In this document: positions 1 through 5,119 of the stretch, piece by piece
Numbering within the stretch: position 1 is the stretch's first letter
Layout: the number at the start of each line of letters is the position of its first letter
Assembly: GCA_022867105.1 (NCBI GenBank)
Contig: JALHVH010000415.1
Span: 1 to 5,966, forward strand
Reading direction: 5' to 3'
DNA: 5,966 nt
Source of the DNA: Candidatus Aminicenantota bacterium
GTDB lineage: Bacteria > Acidobacteriota > Aminicenantia > Aminicenantales > Saccharicenantaceae
Notes under the pieces: generated by a model
The model's input: the letters and a program-made list of their open reading frames with translations, nothing else
What the model was told of the DNA's origin: nothing
The model's database searches: none
Program-made: the position numbers and the translations under genes

Positions 1-464
1 ATGTCCTTTTCGGGCGGCAGCCTGAAGCCGTCCTCGACCTTGAGCGGCAGGGGGACGATCCGGATGGAGGCGAACGACGCGTAACCGTTGTAGTTCGTGT
101 AATAAGGCTCGGGGATAAGGATCTCCTCGCCGGGGTCGGCCACGACGGAAAAAGCGAAGTGGATGGCCTCCGAACCGCCCGTCGTCACCATGACATCGTC
201 GGCCTCGATCGGGATGCGGTAGCCGTTGAAGTAGCAGGCGATGGCCTCCCTCAGTTCCTGAAAGCCCTGGGACGGACCGTAACCGAGGACCTTTTCATCG
301 TAGGCGTGGAAGGCGTCCAGCACGGGCCTGGGGGTCAGGATGTCGGGGTCCCCGATGTTCAGATGATAGACGTGGGTCCCCTTGGCCTTCGCTTTATCGG
401 CATAGGGTTTGAACTTCCGGATGGGGGAAGCCTGGATATTGAGACCTCTTTGAGAGATAGGCAT
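1..464 (-). CDS. PLP-dependent aminotransferase, class I/II (N-terminal part, cut by window edge)
   Basis: The 154 visible residues begin MPISQRGLNIQASPIRKF and match the N-terminal half of fold-type I aminotransferases of the AspC/alanine-aminotransferase kind. These enzymes use pyridoxal phosphate to move an amino group between an amino acid and a 2-oxo acid in the cytoplasm. Visible landmarks are NIGDPD (36-41), YGPSQG (62-67), the cofactor-phosphate loop TTGGSEAI (94-101) and PEPYYTNY (118-125), which carries the ring-stacking aromatic. The Schiff-base lysine lies in the missing C-terminal half, so substrate preference cannot be read. The start is supported by a GGAGG (473-477 on the complement) 8 bases upstream. 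The gene is divergent from pyrK across a 113-bp gap. The family is clear from the motifs; the exact substrate is unknown. Confidence 0.93.
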   Translation of the reverse strand, partial: MPISQRGLNIQASPIRKFKPYADKAKAKGTHVYHLNIGDPDILTPRPVLDAFHAYDEKVLGYGPSQGFQELREAIACYFNGYRIPIEADDVMVTTGGSEAIHFAFSVVADPGEEILIPEPYYTNYNGYASFASIRIVPLPLKVEDGFRLPPEKD

Positions 465-491
465 GGATGATTCCTCCCTTATGAAGGGCCC

Positions 492-521
492 ATTATAAAT
501 GATGCGGGCGGAAAAAGACAA
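492..521 (-). promoter_or_regulatory. sigma70-type promoter for the aminotransferase gene
   Basis: Read on the minus strand, a perfect -10 box TATAAT (497-492) lies 18 bases from a -35-like TTGTCT (521-516, four of six matches to TTGACA). Transcription would begin around 485, giving a leader of about 20 bases that includes the GGAGG ribosome site. The -10 is preceded by TCATT, giving the 11-mer TCATTTATAAT, which recurs in the promoter at 4921-4950. Confidence 0.7.
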
Positions 522-527
522 TTTTTA

Positions 528-556
528 TTGCGCCGGGCCCGGGATTCTGTTATTTT
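528..556 (+). promoter_or_regulatory. candidate promoter for the pyrKDF operon
   Basis: TTGCGC (528-533) and TATTTT (551-556) are 17 bases apart and point to pyrK. The -35 matches the consensus at three of six positions and the -10 at four of six, so this is a weak candidate. It would place the transcript start near 563, leaving a leader of only about 15 bases. No PyrR-binding or attenuator structure is evident in that short leader. Confidence 0.35.
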
Positions 557-577
557 GCCCGGGGACCCTAAACGATC

Positions 578-1372
578 ATGATGAAGGACCCGACCGCCCG
601 GATCGCGACCGTCGAGCGCCGGGGCGATTACCGCCTTTTCTCAATCGAAACCCCGGAAGTGGCCGGCCGGGCACGGCCCGGCCAGTTCCTCATGATCAAA
701 GTCTCCTCCCAACCCGACCCCTTGCTAAGGCGTCCCTTCAGCATCCACGCCCGGGAAAATGGCCGCCTGGAGATCTTCTTCCAGGTGACCGGCCGGGGCA
801 CGGAGATCCTGGCCGGAAAGGAGGCCGGGAACACGCTCGACATCATCGGGCCCCTGGGCAAAGGGTTCTCCCTGGACGAGCGTCTGAAAGGGATGCGCGC
901 CCTTTGCGTCGGCGGAGGCCGCGGCATCGCCCCGATCTACTTCCTGGCAAAAGAGCTGCGCGAGATTGGAGCCCTGCCGGTCGTCCTTTATGGGGGAAGG
1001 ACGGCGGCGGACATCCCGCTCCGGGCGAAATTCGAAGAGGCCGGCCTCCCGGTCCTCTGTTCAACCGACGACGGGTCCTACGGCTTCAAGGGTTTCGTTA
1101 CCGGGCTTGCGGCCCGGGAGATCACGTCGCATCTCCCGGCGTTTCTGTTCGCCTGCGGTCCGGACGCGATGATGAAAGCCGCCGCTCGCCTCGCCGAGTC
1201 GGCCGGCATACCCGCCGAATTCTCCCTGGAATCGCTCATGGGATGCGGCATCGGGGCCTGCTGGGGCTGTGTCAAGCGCATCCGCCGCGAGGGACAAGAA
1301 GGCTGGGTCAAGATCTGCGAGGAAGGCCCTGTCTTCCCGCTGAGCGAGATCGTCTGGCCGGAGGAAGACTGA
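578..1372 (+). CDS. pyrK: Dihydroorotate dehydrogenase B (NAD+), electron-transfer subunit
   Basis: PyrK passes electrons from the FMN of PyrD, through a [2Fe-2S] cluster and FAD, to NAD+ during oxidation of dihydroorotate to orotate. The 264 residues follow the ferredoxin-reductase fold: FAD-binding RRPFSI (51-56) and GPLGKGF (91-97), nucleotide-binding GGGRGIAP (112-119), CGPDAM (193-198), and a C-terminal cluster site with Cys223, Cys228, Cys231 and Cys247 (spacing x4, x2, x15). All four ligands are present and the length is normal for the family. Two ATGs are adjacent (578 and 581) and either may be used. No convincing Shine-Dalgarno sequence precedes them, which is odd for the first gene of an operon. 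The stop overlaps the pyrD start by one base (TGATG), so translation is probably coupled. Confidence 0.96.
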   Translation: MMKDPTARIATVERRGDYRLFSIETPEVAGRARPGQFLMIKVSSQPDPLLRRPFSIHARENGRLEIFFQVTGRGTEILAGKEAGNTLDIIGPLGKGFSLDERLKGMRALCVGGGRGIAPIYFLAKELREIGALPVVLYGGRTAADIPLRAKFEEAGLPVLCSTDDGSYGFKGFVTGLAAREITSHLPAFLFACGPDAMMKAAARLAESAGIPAEFSLESLMGCGIGACWGCVKRIRREGQEGWVKICEEGPVFPLSEIVWPEED

Positions 1373-2325
1373 TGGTCGATCTTTCCGTGGACCTGGGCTT
1401 CCTCAAGCTCAAGAACCCCGTCCTCGCAGCCAGCGGAACGTTCGGCTACGGGCTGGAGTTCGCCCCTTATCTCAATCTGGAAAAGCTCGGCGGGTTCATC
1501 GTCAAGGGGCTCTATTACGGCCCCAGGGAGGGGAACCCCCCGCCCAGGCTGGTGGAAACCCCGAGCGGGCTTATCAACGCCATCGGATTGCAGGGGATCG
1601 GTGTGGACGCCTTCGCCGCGAAGGTCCTCCCCAAGCTCAAGGGCCTCGACACCGCCGTCATCGTCAATGTCTGCGGCGAGACCGAAGAGGAATACGTCCG
1701 CGTCGTGGAATTCTTGAACGGCCTGGAGGGGATCGCGGCCTTCGAGCTCAACATCTCCTGCCCGAATGTCCGGCAGGGGGGCGCCTGCCCGGCCCTTGAT
1801 CCGGGGACGACCTTCCGGCTGGTCAAGGCGGTCAAGAGGACCTCGCGGCTTCCGATCATCACAAAGCTCTCCCCCAACGTGACCAGCATCGCCGAAATCG
1901 CCGCGGCGGCCGAGGAAGCGGGTGCGGACGCCATATCGCTCGTCAACACCTTCCTGGCCATGGCCATCGACGTCGGGACACGCCGTCCGAAGCTGACCAA
2001 CGTCTTCGGCGGACTGAGCGGCCCGGCCATCAAGCCCATCGCCCTGCGCATGGTCTACCAGGTTGCTTCGCGCGTCAAGGTGCCCGTCATCGGGATAGGC
2101 GGGATCTCAAGCGGCGCCGACGCCCTGGAGTTCCTCCTCGCCGGGGCCCGAGCGGTCGAGGTGGGCACGGCCAACTTCGTCGATCCCGACGCCTCCCTTC
2201 GTATCATCCGTGAGATCGGCGAGTTTTGCGAACTCCATGGCATCCAGCAGGTCGAGGAGCTTATCGGAAAACTTGATACTAATACGAACGCAATAAAAAA
2301 GGTTACAAAGTATGAACGGCACTGA
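1372..2325 (+). CDS. pyrD: Dihydroorotate dehydrogenase B (NAD+), catalytic subunit
   Basis: This is the FMN-containing subunit, a TIM barrel of class 1B that oxidises dihydroorotate and works as a complex with PyrK. Motifs in the 317 residues are FIVKG (42-46), NAIGLQ (69-74), NISCPN (127-132) with Cys130 as the class 1 catalytic base, ITKLSPN (163-169), GIGGISSG (241-248) and VEVGTANF (262-269), the last two for FMN phosphate. The start at 1372 is set by the TGATG overlap with pyrK; the reading frame stays open upstream to 499, but that part is a shadow of pyrK. The natural C-terminus appears to end near GKLD (299-302). The final 15 residues, TNTNAIKKVTKYERH, are read from the inverted-repeat element at 2279-2478 and are low-GC compared with the gene. 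They are probably a neutral added tail. Confidence 0.96.
   Translation: MVDLSVDLGFLKLKNPVLAASGTFGYGLEFAPYLNLEKLGGFIVKGLYYGPREGNPPPRLVETPSGLINAIGLQGIGVDAFAAKVLPKLKGLDTAVIVNVCGETEEEYVRVVEFLNGLEGIAAFELNISCPNVRQGGACPALDPGTTFRLVKAVKRTSRLPIITKLSPNVTSIAEIAAAAEEAGADAISLVNTFLAMAIDVGTRRPKLTNVFGGLSGPAIKPIALRMVYQVASRVKVPVIGIGGISSGADALEFLLAGARAVEVGTANFVDPDASLRIIREIGEFCELHGIQQVEELIGKLDTNTNAIKKVTKYERH
2279..2297 (+). repeat. left terminal inverted repeat
   Basis: Fourteen bases, 2279-2292, are the exact reverse complement of 2465-2478, and the match continues as TAAA after one mismatch. This arm lies inside the pyrD reading frame and encodes part of the tail TNTNAIK. Confidence 0.85.
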
Positions 2326-2332
2326 ATGCCGT
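2316..2332 (+). other. hairpin over the pyrD stop codon
   Basis: ACGGCA (2316-2321) pairs with TGCCGT (2327-2332) around a 5-base loop, CTGAA. The pyrD stop TGA (2323-2325) lies in the loop. This is the first of a series of hairpins inside the inverted-repeat element. Confidence 0.6.
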
Positions 2333-2359
2333 CCTCAAGCCCCCGTAGCGGAGGGGGGA

Positions 2360-2404
2360 CCCGTCGGCTTTTTCGACGGGGGGAACCGACGGGACTGGTT
2401 CCCC
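2360..2404 (+). other. two adjacent hairpins with a mutually exclusive alternative
   Basis: CCCGTCG (2360-2366) pairs with CGACGGG (2374-2380), and GGGGAACC (2380-2387) pairs with GGTTCCCC (2397-2404). Both can form together apart from the shared base 2380. Alternatively CCCGTCGG (2360-2367) pairs with CCGACGGG (2386-2393), which would disrupt both. The first loop contains five T, but no U-tract follows any stem, so these are not standard intrinsic terminators. Confidence 0.6.
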
Positions 2405-2422
2405 GGGGGCCGGGGGAGTGAG

Positions 2423-2439
2423 GGCGGCTTCAGGCCGCC
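2423..2439 (+). other. GC hairpin near the right end of the element
   Basis: GGCGGC (2423-2428) pairs with GCCGCC (2434-2439) around TTCAG; a flanking G-U pair (2422 with 2440) can extend it. The following bases, AAAGTCAG, are not a U-tract, so it is not a rho-independent terminator on the plus strand. Confidence 0.65.
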
Positions 2440-2459
2440 TAAAGTCAGATGTCAAACTA

Positions 2460-2478
2460 TTTAATGCGTTCGTATTAG
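2460..2478 (-). repeat. right terminal inverted repeat
   Basis: This is the partner of the arm at 2279-2297. It ends 13 bases before the pyrF ATG, so the pyrF ribosome site (GAAGG, 2481-2485) lies just outside the element. Confidence 0.85.
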
Positions 2479-2491
2479 CTGAAGGCTCAAA

Positions 2492-3244
2492 ATGAACAAA
2501 GACGACCTCAGGAAAAAGATCATCATCGCCCTGGACGTGAAGAACAAAGAGGAAGCGGTGGCCGCCGTCTCCGGGCTCAAGGACGCCCGGACTTTCAAGA
2601 TCGGCCTCGAGCTTTTCACGGCCGAGGGACCGGCCCTGTTCAAGAAGCTGAAGGTCCTCAGGAAGGGCATCTTTCTGGATCTCAAGCTCCACGACATTCC
2701 CAATACCGTGGCCGGGGCCGTCCGGTCAGCCGTCAGGCACGGTGTCCAGATGATGACGATTCACACCTCGGGGGGACGGGACATGATGGCCCGGGCCGCG
2801 GAAGCCGCCCGCGAAACGGCCGAAACGGAGAAGGTCGAAAGGCCTCTCCTCCTCGGCGTCACCATCCTCACGAGCCTGAAATCGGCCGAGCTCGACGAGG
2901 TCGGGATGAAGTCTGACGTGGCCGGACAGGTGTTACGGCTCGCCAGACTGGCGAAGTCGGCCGGGATGGACGGGGTCGTCTGCTCCCCCCAGGAGATCGA
3001 GATGATCCGAAAGGAACATGGACGGGACCTCCTCATCGTGACGCCGGGGATCCGCCCCGCCTGGGCGGCCGCCCAGGACCAGAAGAGGATCATGACCCCG
3101 GCCGAGGCCGTCGGGAAAGGCGCGGACTATCTCGTCATCGGCCGGCCCATCACGGGAGCGGCATCACCGCAGGAAGCCTTCGCCCGGATCGTCGAAGAAT
3201 TAGAGCGGCCGGATGACCCCGCCGACCGTAAAGATCGCTCCTAG
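2492..3244 (+). CDS. pyrF: Orotidine 5'-phosphate decarboxylase
   Basis: PyrF decarboxylates OMP to UMP, the last step of de novo pyrimidine synthesis, in the cytoplasm. The 250 residues show the group I decarboxylase barrel: ALDV (13-16), FKIG (35-38), the catalytic signature DLKLHDIPNT (63-72) with Asp63, Lys65 and Asp68, TPGIRP (184-189), and GRPIT (217-221) with the phosphate-binding arginine. A GAAGG (2481-2485), 6 bases before the ATG, serves as ribosome site. The recognised domain ends near residue 237. The last 15 residues, a charged tail of Asp, Arg and Lys, lie in the overlap with the convergent membrane-protein gene (3200-3244). The gene follows pyrD across the inverted-repeat element and is probably still read from the operon promoter, since no promoter was recognised in the gap. 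Confidence 0.96.
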   Translation: MNKDDLRKKIIIALDVKNKEEAVAAVSGLKDARTFKIGLELFTAEGPALFKKLKVLRKGIFLDLKLHDIPNTVAGAVRSAVRHGVQMMTIHTSGGRDMMARAAEAARETAETEKVERPLLLGVTILTSLKSAELDEVGMKSDVAGQVLRLARLAKSAGMDGVVCSPQEIEMIRKEHGRDLLIVTPGIRPAWAAAQDQKRIMTPAEAVGKGADYLVIGRPITGAASPQEAFARIVEELERPDDPADRKDRS

Positions 3245-3796
3245 GATCATGGCCACCACGGCCGACAGAACGATCACGACGACAATGCTCACAACCAGGT
3301 AGCCCACGACCTTTTCCTTGGGCGTATCCATCATGGGCGCCGCGAAGCCGAGATAGAGGACGTACAACCCGTACAGGCTGGCCAGGATCACGAGCCATTC
3401 CAGGAACGGGACAATGTAGAGGACCCCTGCCACCCAGGCCGGGATCATGCTGTAGACGGCCAGCTTCATGGCGTTGAGCTGGTTGGGCGCCGAAGAGAAG
3501 GTCGGCGCCAGGGCATTGATGATCAGCGCGAAGACATAAACGGTGACCAGAGAGAAGACATAGGAAAAGATCGCCCGGACAAGGGACGTTCCCAGCCCCA
3601 TCCTCACCATGCCGACGAACGGGTACCTGCGGCCGATGAGGCCGTATCCGATGAACTGGGCGACGGCGGGAATGGCCGCCAGGATCACCGCACAGGACGT
3701 GAAGAGTTGCTGGACCGTGGTCGTTTCAGCCTTGATCTTGGCCCACTCTTCTTTAGGCTTCAAAACGATCGCCTGGACTCTTGCTATCAAATCCAT
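3200..3796 (-). CDS. Yip1-family multi-pass membrane protein
   Basis: The 198-residue protein has a short cytoplasmic start (MDLIARVQAIVLKPKEEW) followed by about five hydrophobic segments, near 33-53, 70-97, 112-130, 134-155 and 163-190. The N-terminal P-x-x-x-W pattern, the polar stretch NQLNAMKLAVYSMIPAW (106-121) and the segment layout resemble the Yip1 domain (PF04893). Bacterial members have no settled function, so the role is unknown. The frame is open back to a TTG at 3814, but the ATG at 3796 has AAGGAGGA (3808-3801) just upstream and is taken as the start. A strong promoter lies 28 bases upstream. Its 3' end overlaps pyrF tail-to-tail by 45 bases. Family membership is judged from pattern only. 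Confidence 0.85.
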   Translation of the reverse strand: MDLIARVQAIVLKPKEEWAKIKAETTTVQQLFTSCAVILAAIPAVAQFIGYGLIGRRYPFVGMVRMGLGTSLVRAIFSYVFSLVTVYVFALIINALAPTFSSAPNQLNAMKLAVYSMIPAWVAGVLYIVPFLEWLVILASLYGLYVLYLGFAAPMMDTPKEKVVGYLVVSIVVVIVLSAVVAMILGAIFTVGGVIRPL

Positions 3797-3800
3797 TTGC

Positions 3801-3808
3801 TCCTCCTT
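3801..3808 (-). promoter_or_regulatory. ribosome binding site fixing the Yip1-family start
   Basis: AAGGAGGA on the minus strand, 4 bases before ATG 3796, is nearly the full anti-Shine-Dalgarno complement. It favours this ATG over the in-frame TTG six codons upstream, which would place the site inside the coding region. Confidence 0.85.
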
Positions 3809-3823
3809 ACTCAAGTTGGGTAA

Positions 3824-3852
3824 ACTATATAATTATTGGGAATCGATGTCAA
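3824..3852 (-). promoter_or_regulatory. sigma70-type promoter for the Yip1-family gene
   Basis: On the minus strand a perfect -35 TTGACA (3852-3847) is followed after 17 bases by TATAGT (3829-3824, five of six matches to the -10 consensus). Transcription would start near 3817, leaving a leader of about 20 bases with the AAGGAGGA site. The promoter sits 33 bases past the 3' end of tRNA-Cys, so the gene may also receive read-through from the tRNA transcript. Confidence 0.85.
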
Positions 3853-3884
3853 TAAAGAAGAGTGAGAAAAGCTGGACACGTGAG

Positions 3885-3957
3885 AGGCGCGGGTCGGACT
3901 CGAACCGACGAATAAAGGTTTTGCAGACCTCTCCCTTAGCCTCTTGGGTACCGCGCC
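3885..3957 (-). tRNA. tRNA-Cys (anticodon GCA)
   Basis: The minus strand folds into a complete cloverleaf: acceptor GGCGCGG/CCGCGCC, D stem CCC/GGG, anticodon stem GAGGT/ACCTT with loop CTGCAAA (anticodon GCA, 3924-3922), variable loop TATTC, and T arm GTCGG-TTCGAGT-CCGAC. The unpaired base after the acceptor is U, the known identity base of tRNA-Cys. The CCA end is not encoded (the next bases are CTC), so CCA must be added afterwards. It lies 33 bases downstream of tRNA-Gly, probably in the same transcript. Confidence 0.97.
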
Positions 3958-3990
3958 TTGTCGATCATTCGGGGTCTGTTCGGCGTTTCA

Positions 3991-4065
3991 TGGAGCGGGC
4001 GATGGGACTTGAACCCACGACCTTCTGCATGGCAAGCAGACGTTCTACCACTGAACTACGCCCGC
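3991..4065 (-). tRNA. tRNA-Gly (anticodon GCC), CCA encoded
   Basis: The minus strand gives acceptor GCGGGCG/CGCCCGC, D arm TAGTTCAGTGGTAGAA, anticodon stem TCTGC/GCAGA with loop TTGCCAT (anticodon GCC, 4033-4031), and T loop TTCAAGT. The discriminator is U (3994), followed by an encoded CCA (3993-3991). It is first in a two-tRNA unit with tRNA-Cys. Encoded CCA here and its absence in the neighbour shows mixed 3'-end practice within one transcript. Confidence 0.97.
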
Positions 4066-4088
4066 CCGTGCGCGTTCATTCCCGGTCT

Positions 4089-4117
4089 AAACTAGCAAAA
4101 TCGAGGGGATGTGTCAA
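4089..4117 (-). promoter_or_regulatory. candidate promoter for the tRNA-Gly/tRNA-Cys unit
   Basis: A perfect TTGACA (4117-4112) is followed after 17 bases by TAGTTT (4094-4089), which keeps the three most conserved -10 positions (first T, second A, last T). The start would be near 4082, 17 bases before the mature tRNA-Gly. The -35 directly abuts the stop codon of the upstream gene at 4118-4120. Confidence 0.6.
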
Positions 4118-4882
4118 TTATCTCGTCTGCACCTGGAAGCCGACCTCGACGGCGTCGCGACAGGAGAGGAGCTTGACCGTCGAGGTCCTTTTCTGGACAT
4201 CGATGACGACCAGGCTGCCGATCGCTTCCCGTGGGACGCCTATCTTGACGCGCTTGAAGATGGTCATCTGCTGCCCGATATGGACACCCCTATCGCTCCC
4301 CATGTCGATGATGGCCCACTGGCCCGTGCCGGCGATATGCAATTCCGTATCGATGAAGATCAGAGAACCCATGGTCCCCTGGTTCTCGTCGAGCTCCTGC
4401 GCGTAGCCTTCGTCCTTGCCGAGCATCCCCTCCTTTTCCTCGAAAGGGATGAGGTCATTCCCGAGGAGGACCTGGCCGCAGGTTTTGTCGATCCGGACGG
4501 TGCCGCGGTTCTCTTCCAGTCCGATGATCCGGGCCCGTCCGGTCCTTGAGGTCAAGTTGCCGTAATCCATGATCTTGGGCCCGACCCCGATGACGAGGAA
4601 TACCTGGCCGATCTCGAGGCCGTCCACCTTGCCCTTGTCGATATAGAACTTGTCCCCGTCGTTGAGGAGGACCTTCTCCTCCTGCCTCTCCGCCCCGATG
4701 ATCTTGATGCCGGGGAGGGCGCCGTCCAGGAGATAGATCGAACAGTAGAGGTCGGACTCGGTGATCAGGGGGTAGTCCTCCTGGAAGATCTTGGCCTTCT
4801 CGATCTGGTTTTCCTGGGCCAGCCCCGTCCCGAGAAAGATCAATCCCACGCTAATAATAAGAAAAAAGAAGGGTTTTCTCAT
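4118..4882 (-). CDS. Exported protein of unknown function with two FlgT-C-like modules
   Basis: The 254-residue protein starts MRKPFFFLIISVGLIFLGTGLAQ, a signal peptide likely cut after Ala22; there is no lipobox cysteine, so a soluble periplasmic location is inferred. After a linker come two similar segments of about 70 residues (77-147 and 187-252). Each has a V/I-x-G-x-x-x-G-hydrophobic-x-I-G-Q opening (KGKVDGLEIGQ, MGSDRGVHIGQ), a middle G-x-x-x-I strand, and an end with one cysteine (Cys135, Cys241) followed by V-x-x-G. This resembles the C-terminal domain of flagellar assembly protein FlgT and similar modules in LysM-containing envelope proteins. ATG 4882 is chosen because AAGAGGTGA precedes it; the frame stays open 10 codons further, to 4912. 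Function is unknown; a cell-envelope role is inferred. Confidence 0.8.
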   Translation of the reverse strand: MRKPFFFLIISVGLIFLGTGLAQENQIEKAKIFQEDYPLITESDLYCSIYLLDGALPGIKIIGAERQEEKVLLNDGDKFYIDKGKVDGLEIGQVFLVIGVGPKIMDYGNLTSRTGRARIIGLEENRGTVRIDKTCGQVLLGNDLIPFEEKEGMLGKDEGYAQELDENQGTMGSLIFIDTELHIAGTGQWAIIDMGSDRGVHIGQQMTIFKRVKIGVPREAIGSLVVIDVQKRTSTVKLLSCRDAVEVGFQVQTR

Positions 4883-4920
4883 AAGCTCACCTCTTGGTTC
4901 GTTGGATTCCACGTAGCATT

Positions 4921-4950
4921 ATTATAAATGAGCCGTTCTCCGGCTGTCAA
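4921..4950 (-). promoter_or_regulatory. consensus sigma70 promoter with a dyad in its spacer
   Basis: Perfect TTGACA (4950-4945) and perfect TATAAT (4926-4921) are separated by 18 bases on the minus strand and point to the exported-protein gene. The spacer contains an exact inverted repeat, AGCCG-TTCTC-CGGCT (4931-4945), which may be an operator. The start would be near 4914, giving a leader of about 32 bases. Confidence 0.85.
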
Positions 4951-5072
4951 TACAAACTATGGACTCCAAAATTGCCGATCGGATTCATTCTTCTAAAGAA
5001 ATGGCGCCGGCTTCTGGTGATGCCCGGAATTCCGACTCACGTCCTTTCGACAATTTTTGGGGACAGCGATGT

Positions 5073-5101
5073 TAGACAAAAAAAAGGAAATTTAATAGAA
5101 T
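5073..5101 (+). promoter_or_regulatory. promoter candidate for ddl
   Basis: TAGACA (5073-5078, five of six) and TAGAAT (5096-5101, five of six) are 17 bases apart and point to ddl. Transcription would start near 5108, about 12 bases before the ATG. The spacer is A-rich, including a run of nine A. Confidence 0.65.
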
Positions 5102-5119
5102 GGGTCTTCGGATGGCCAG

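Larger units (their letters stand above)
2279..2478. mobile_element. MITE-like structured element inserted between pyrD and pyrF
   Basis: A segment of 200 bp is bounded by the inverted repeat CTAATACGAACGCA (2279-2292) and its exact reverse complement (2465-2478). Extended to 19 bases (2279-2297 and 2460-2478) the arms differ at one position. The interior is much more GC-rich than the AT-rich ends and holds several hairpins but no gene. Taking TA (2280-2281 and 2476-2477) as a target duplication, removal of 196 bp makes pyrD read GKLDTS-stop, with pyrF starting 9 bases later, a normal coupled arrangement. TA duplication would point to an IS630/Tc1-mariner-type transposase acting in trans; none is encoded here. 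The repeat arms are seen directly; mobility is inferred from the arms, the inner structure and the reconstructed empty site. Confidence 0.65.

Noticed and set aside
159..470. Plus-strand open frame of 103 residues
   Set aside because: It lies antisense to the aminotransferase, whose minus-strand frame carries conserved PLP motifs, and it resembles no family.
499..1371. Upstream extension of the pyrD frame to give a 608-residue protein
   Set aside because: The extra 291 residues are Arg/Pro/Gly-rich low-information sequence read in the wrong frame over pyrK, and the pyrD family start matches ATG 1372.
1515..2051. Minus-strand open frame of 178 residues
   Set aside because: It is antisense to the conserved barrel of pyrD, with Ser/Arg/Pro-rich composition typical of a mirror frame.
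2360..2380. Intrinsic terminator or pyr attenuator
   Set aside because: The T run lies in the hairpin loop rather than after the stem, and no PyrR-type binding sequence was recognised.
2303..2692. Minus-strand frame of 129 residues spanning the inverted-repeat element
   Set aside because: It is antisense to pyrF and continues through hairpin-rich non-coding sequence; no start signal or family likeness was seen.
3841..3884. Terminator after tRNA-Cys
   Set aside because: The minus-strand sequence is pyrimidine-rich, but no stable stem precedes a T run; the stretch instead holds the promoter of the next gene.
3609..4406. Plus-strand open frame of 265 residues
   Set aside because: It runs antisense through the Yip1-family gene, both tRNAs and the exported-protein gene, so it is a chance frame.
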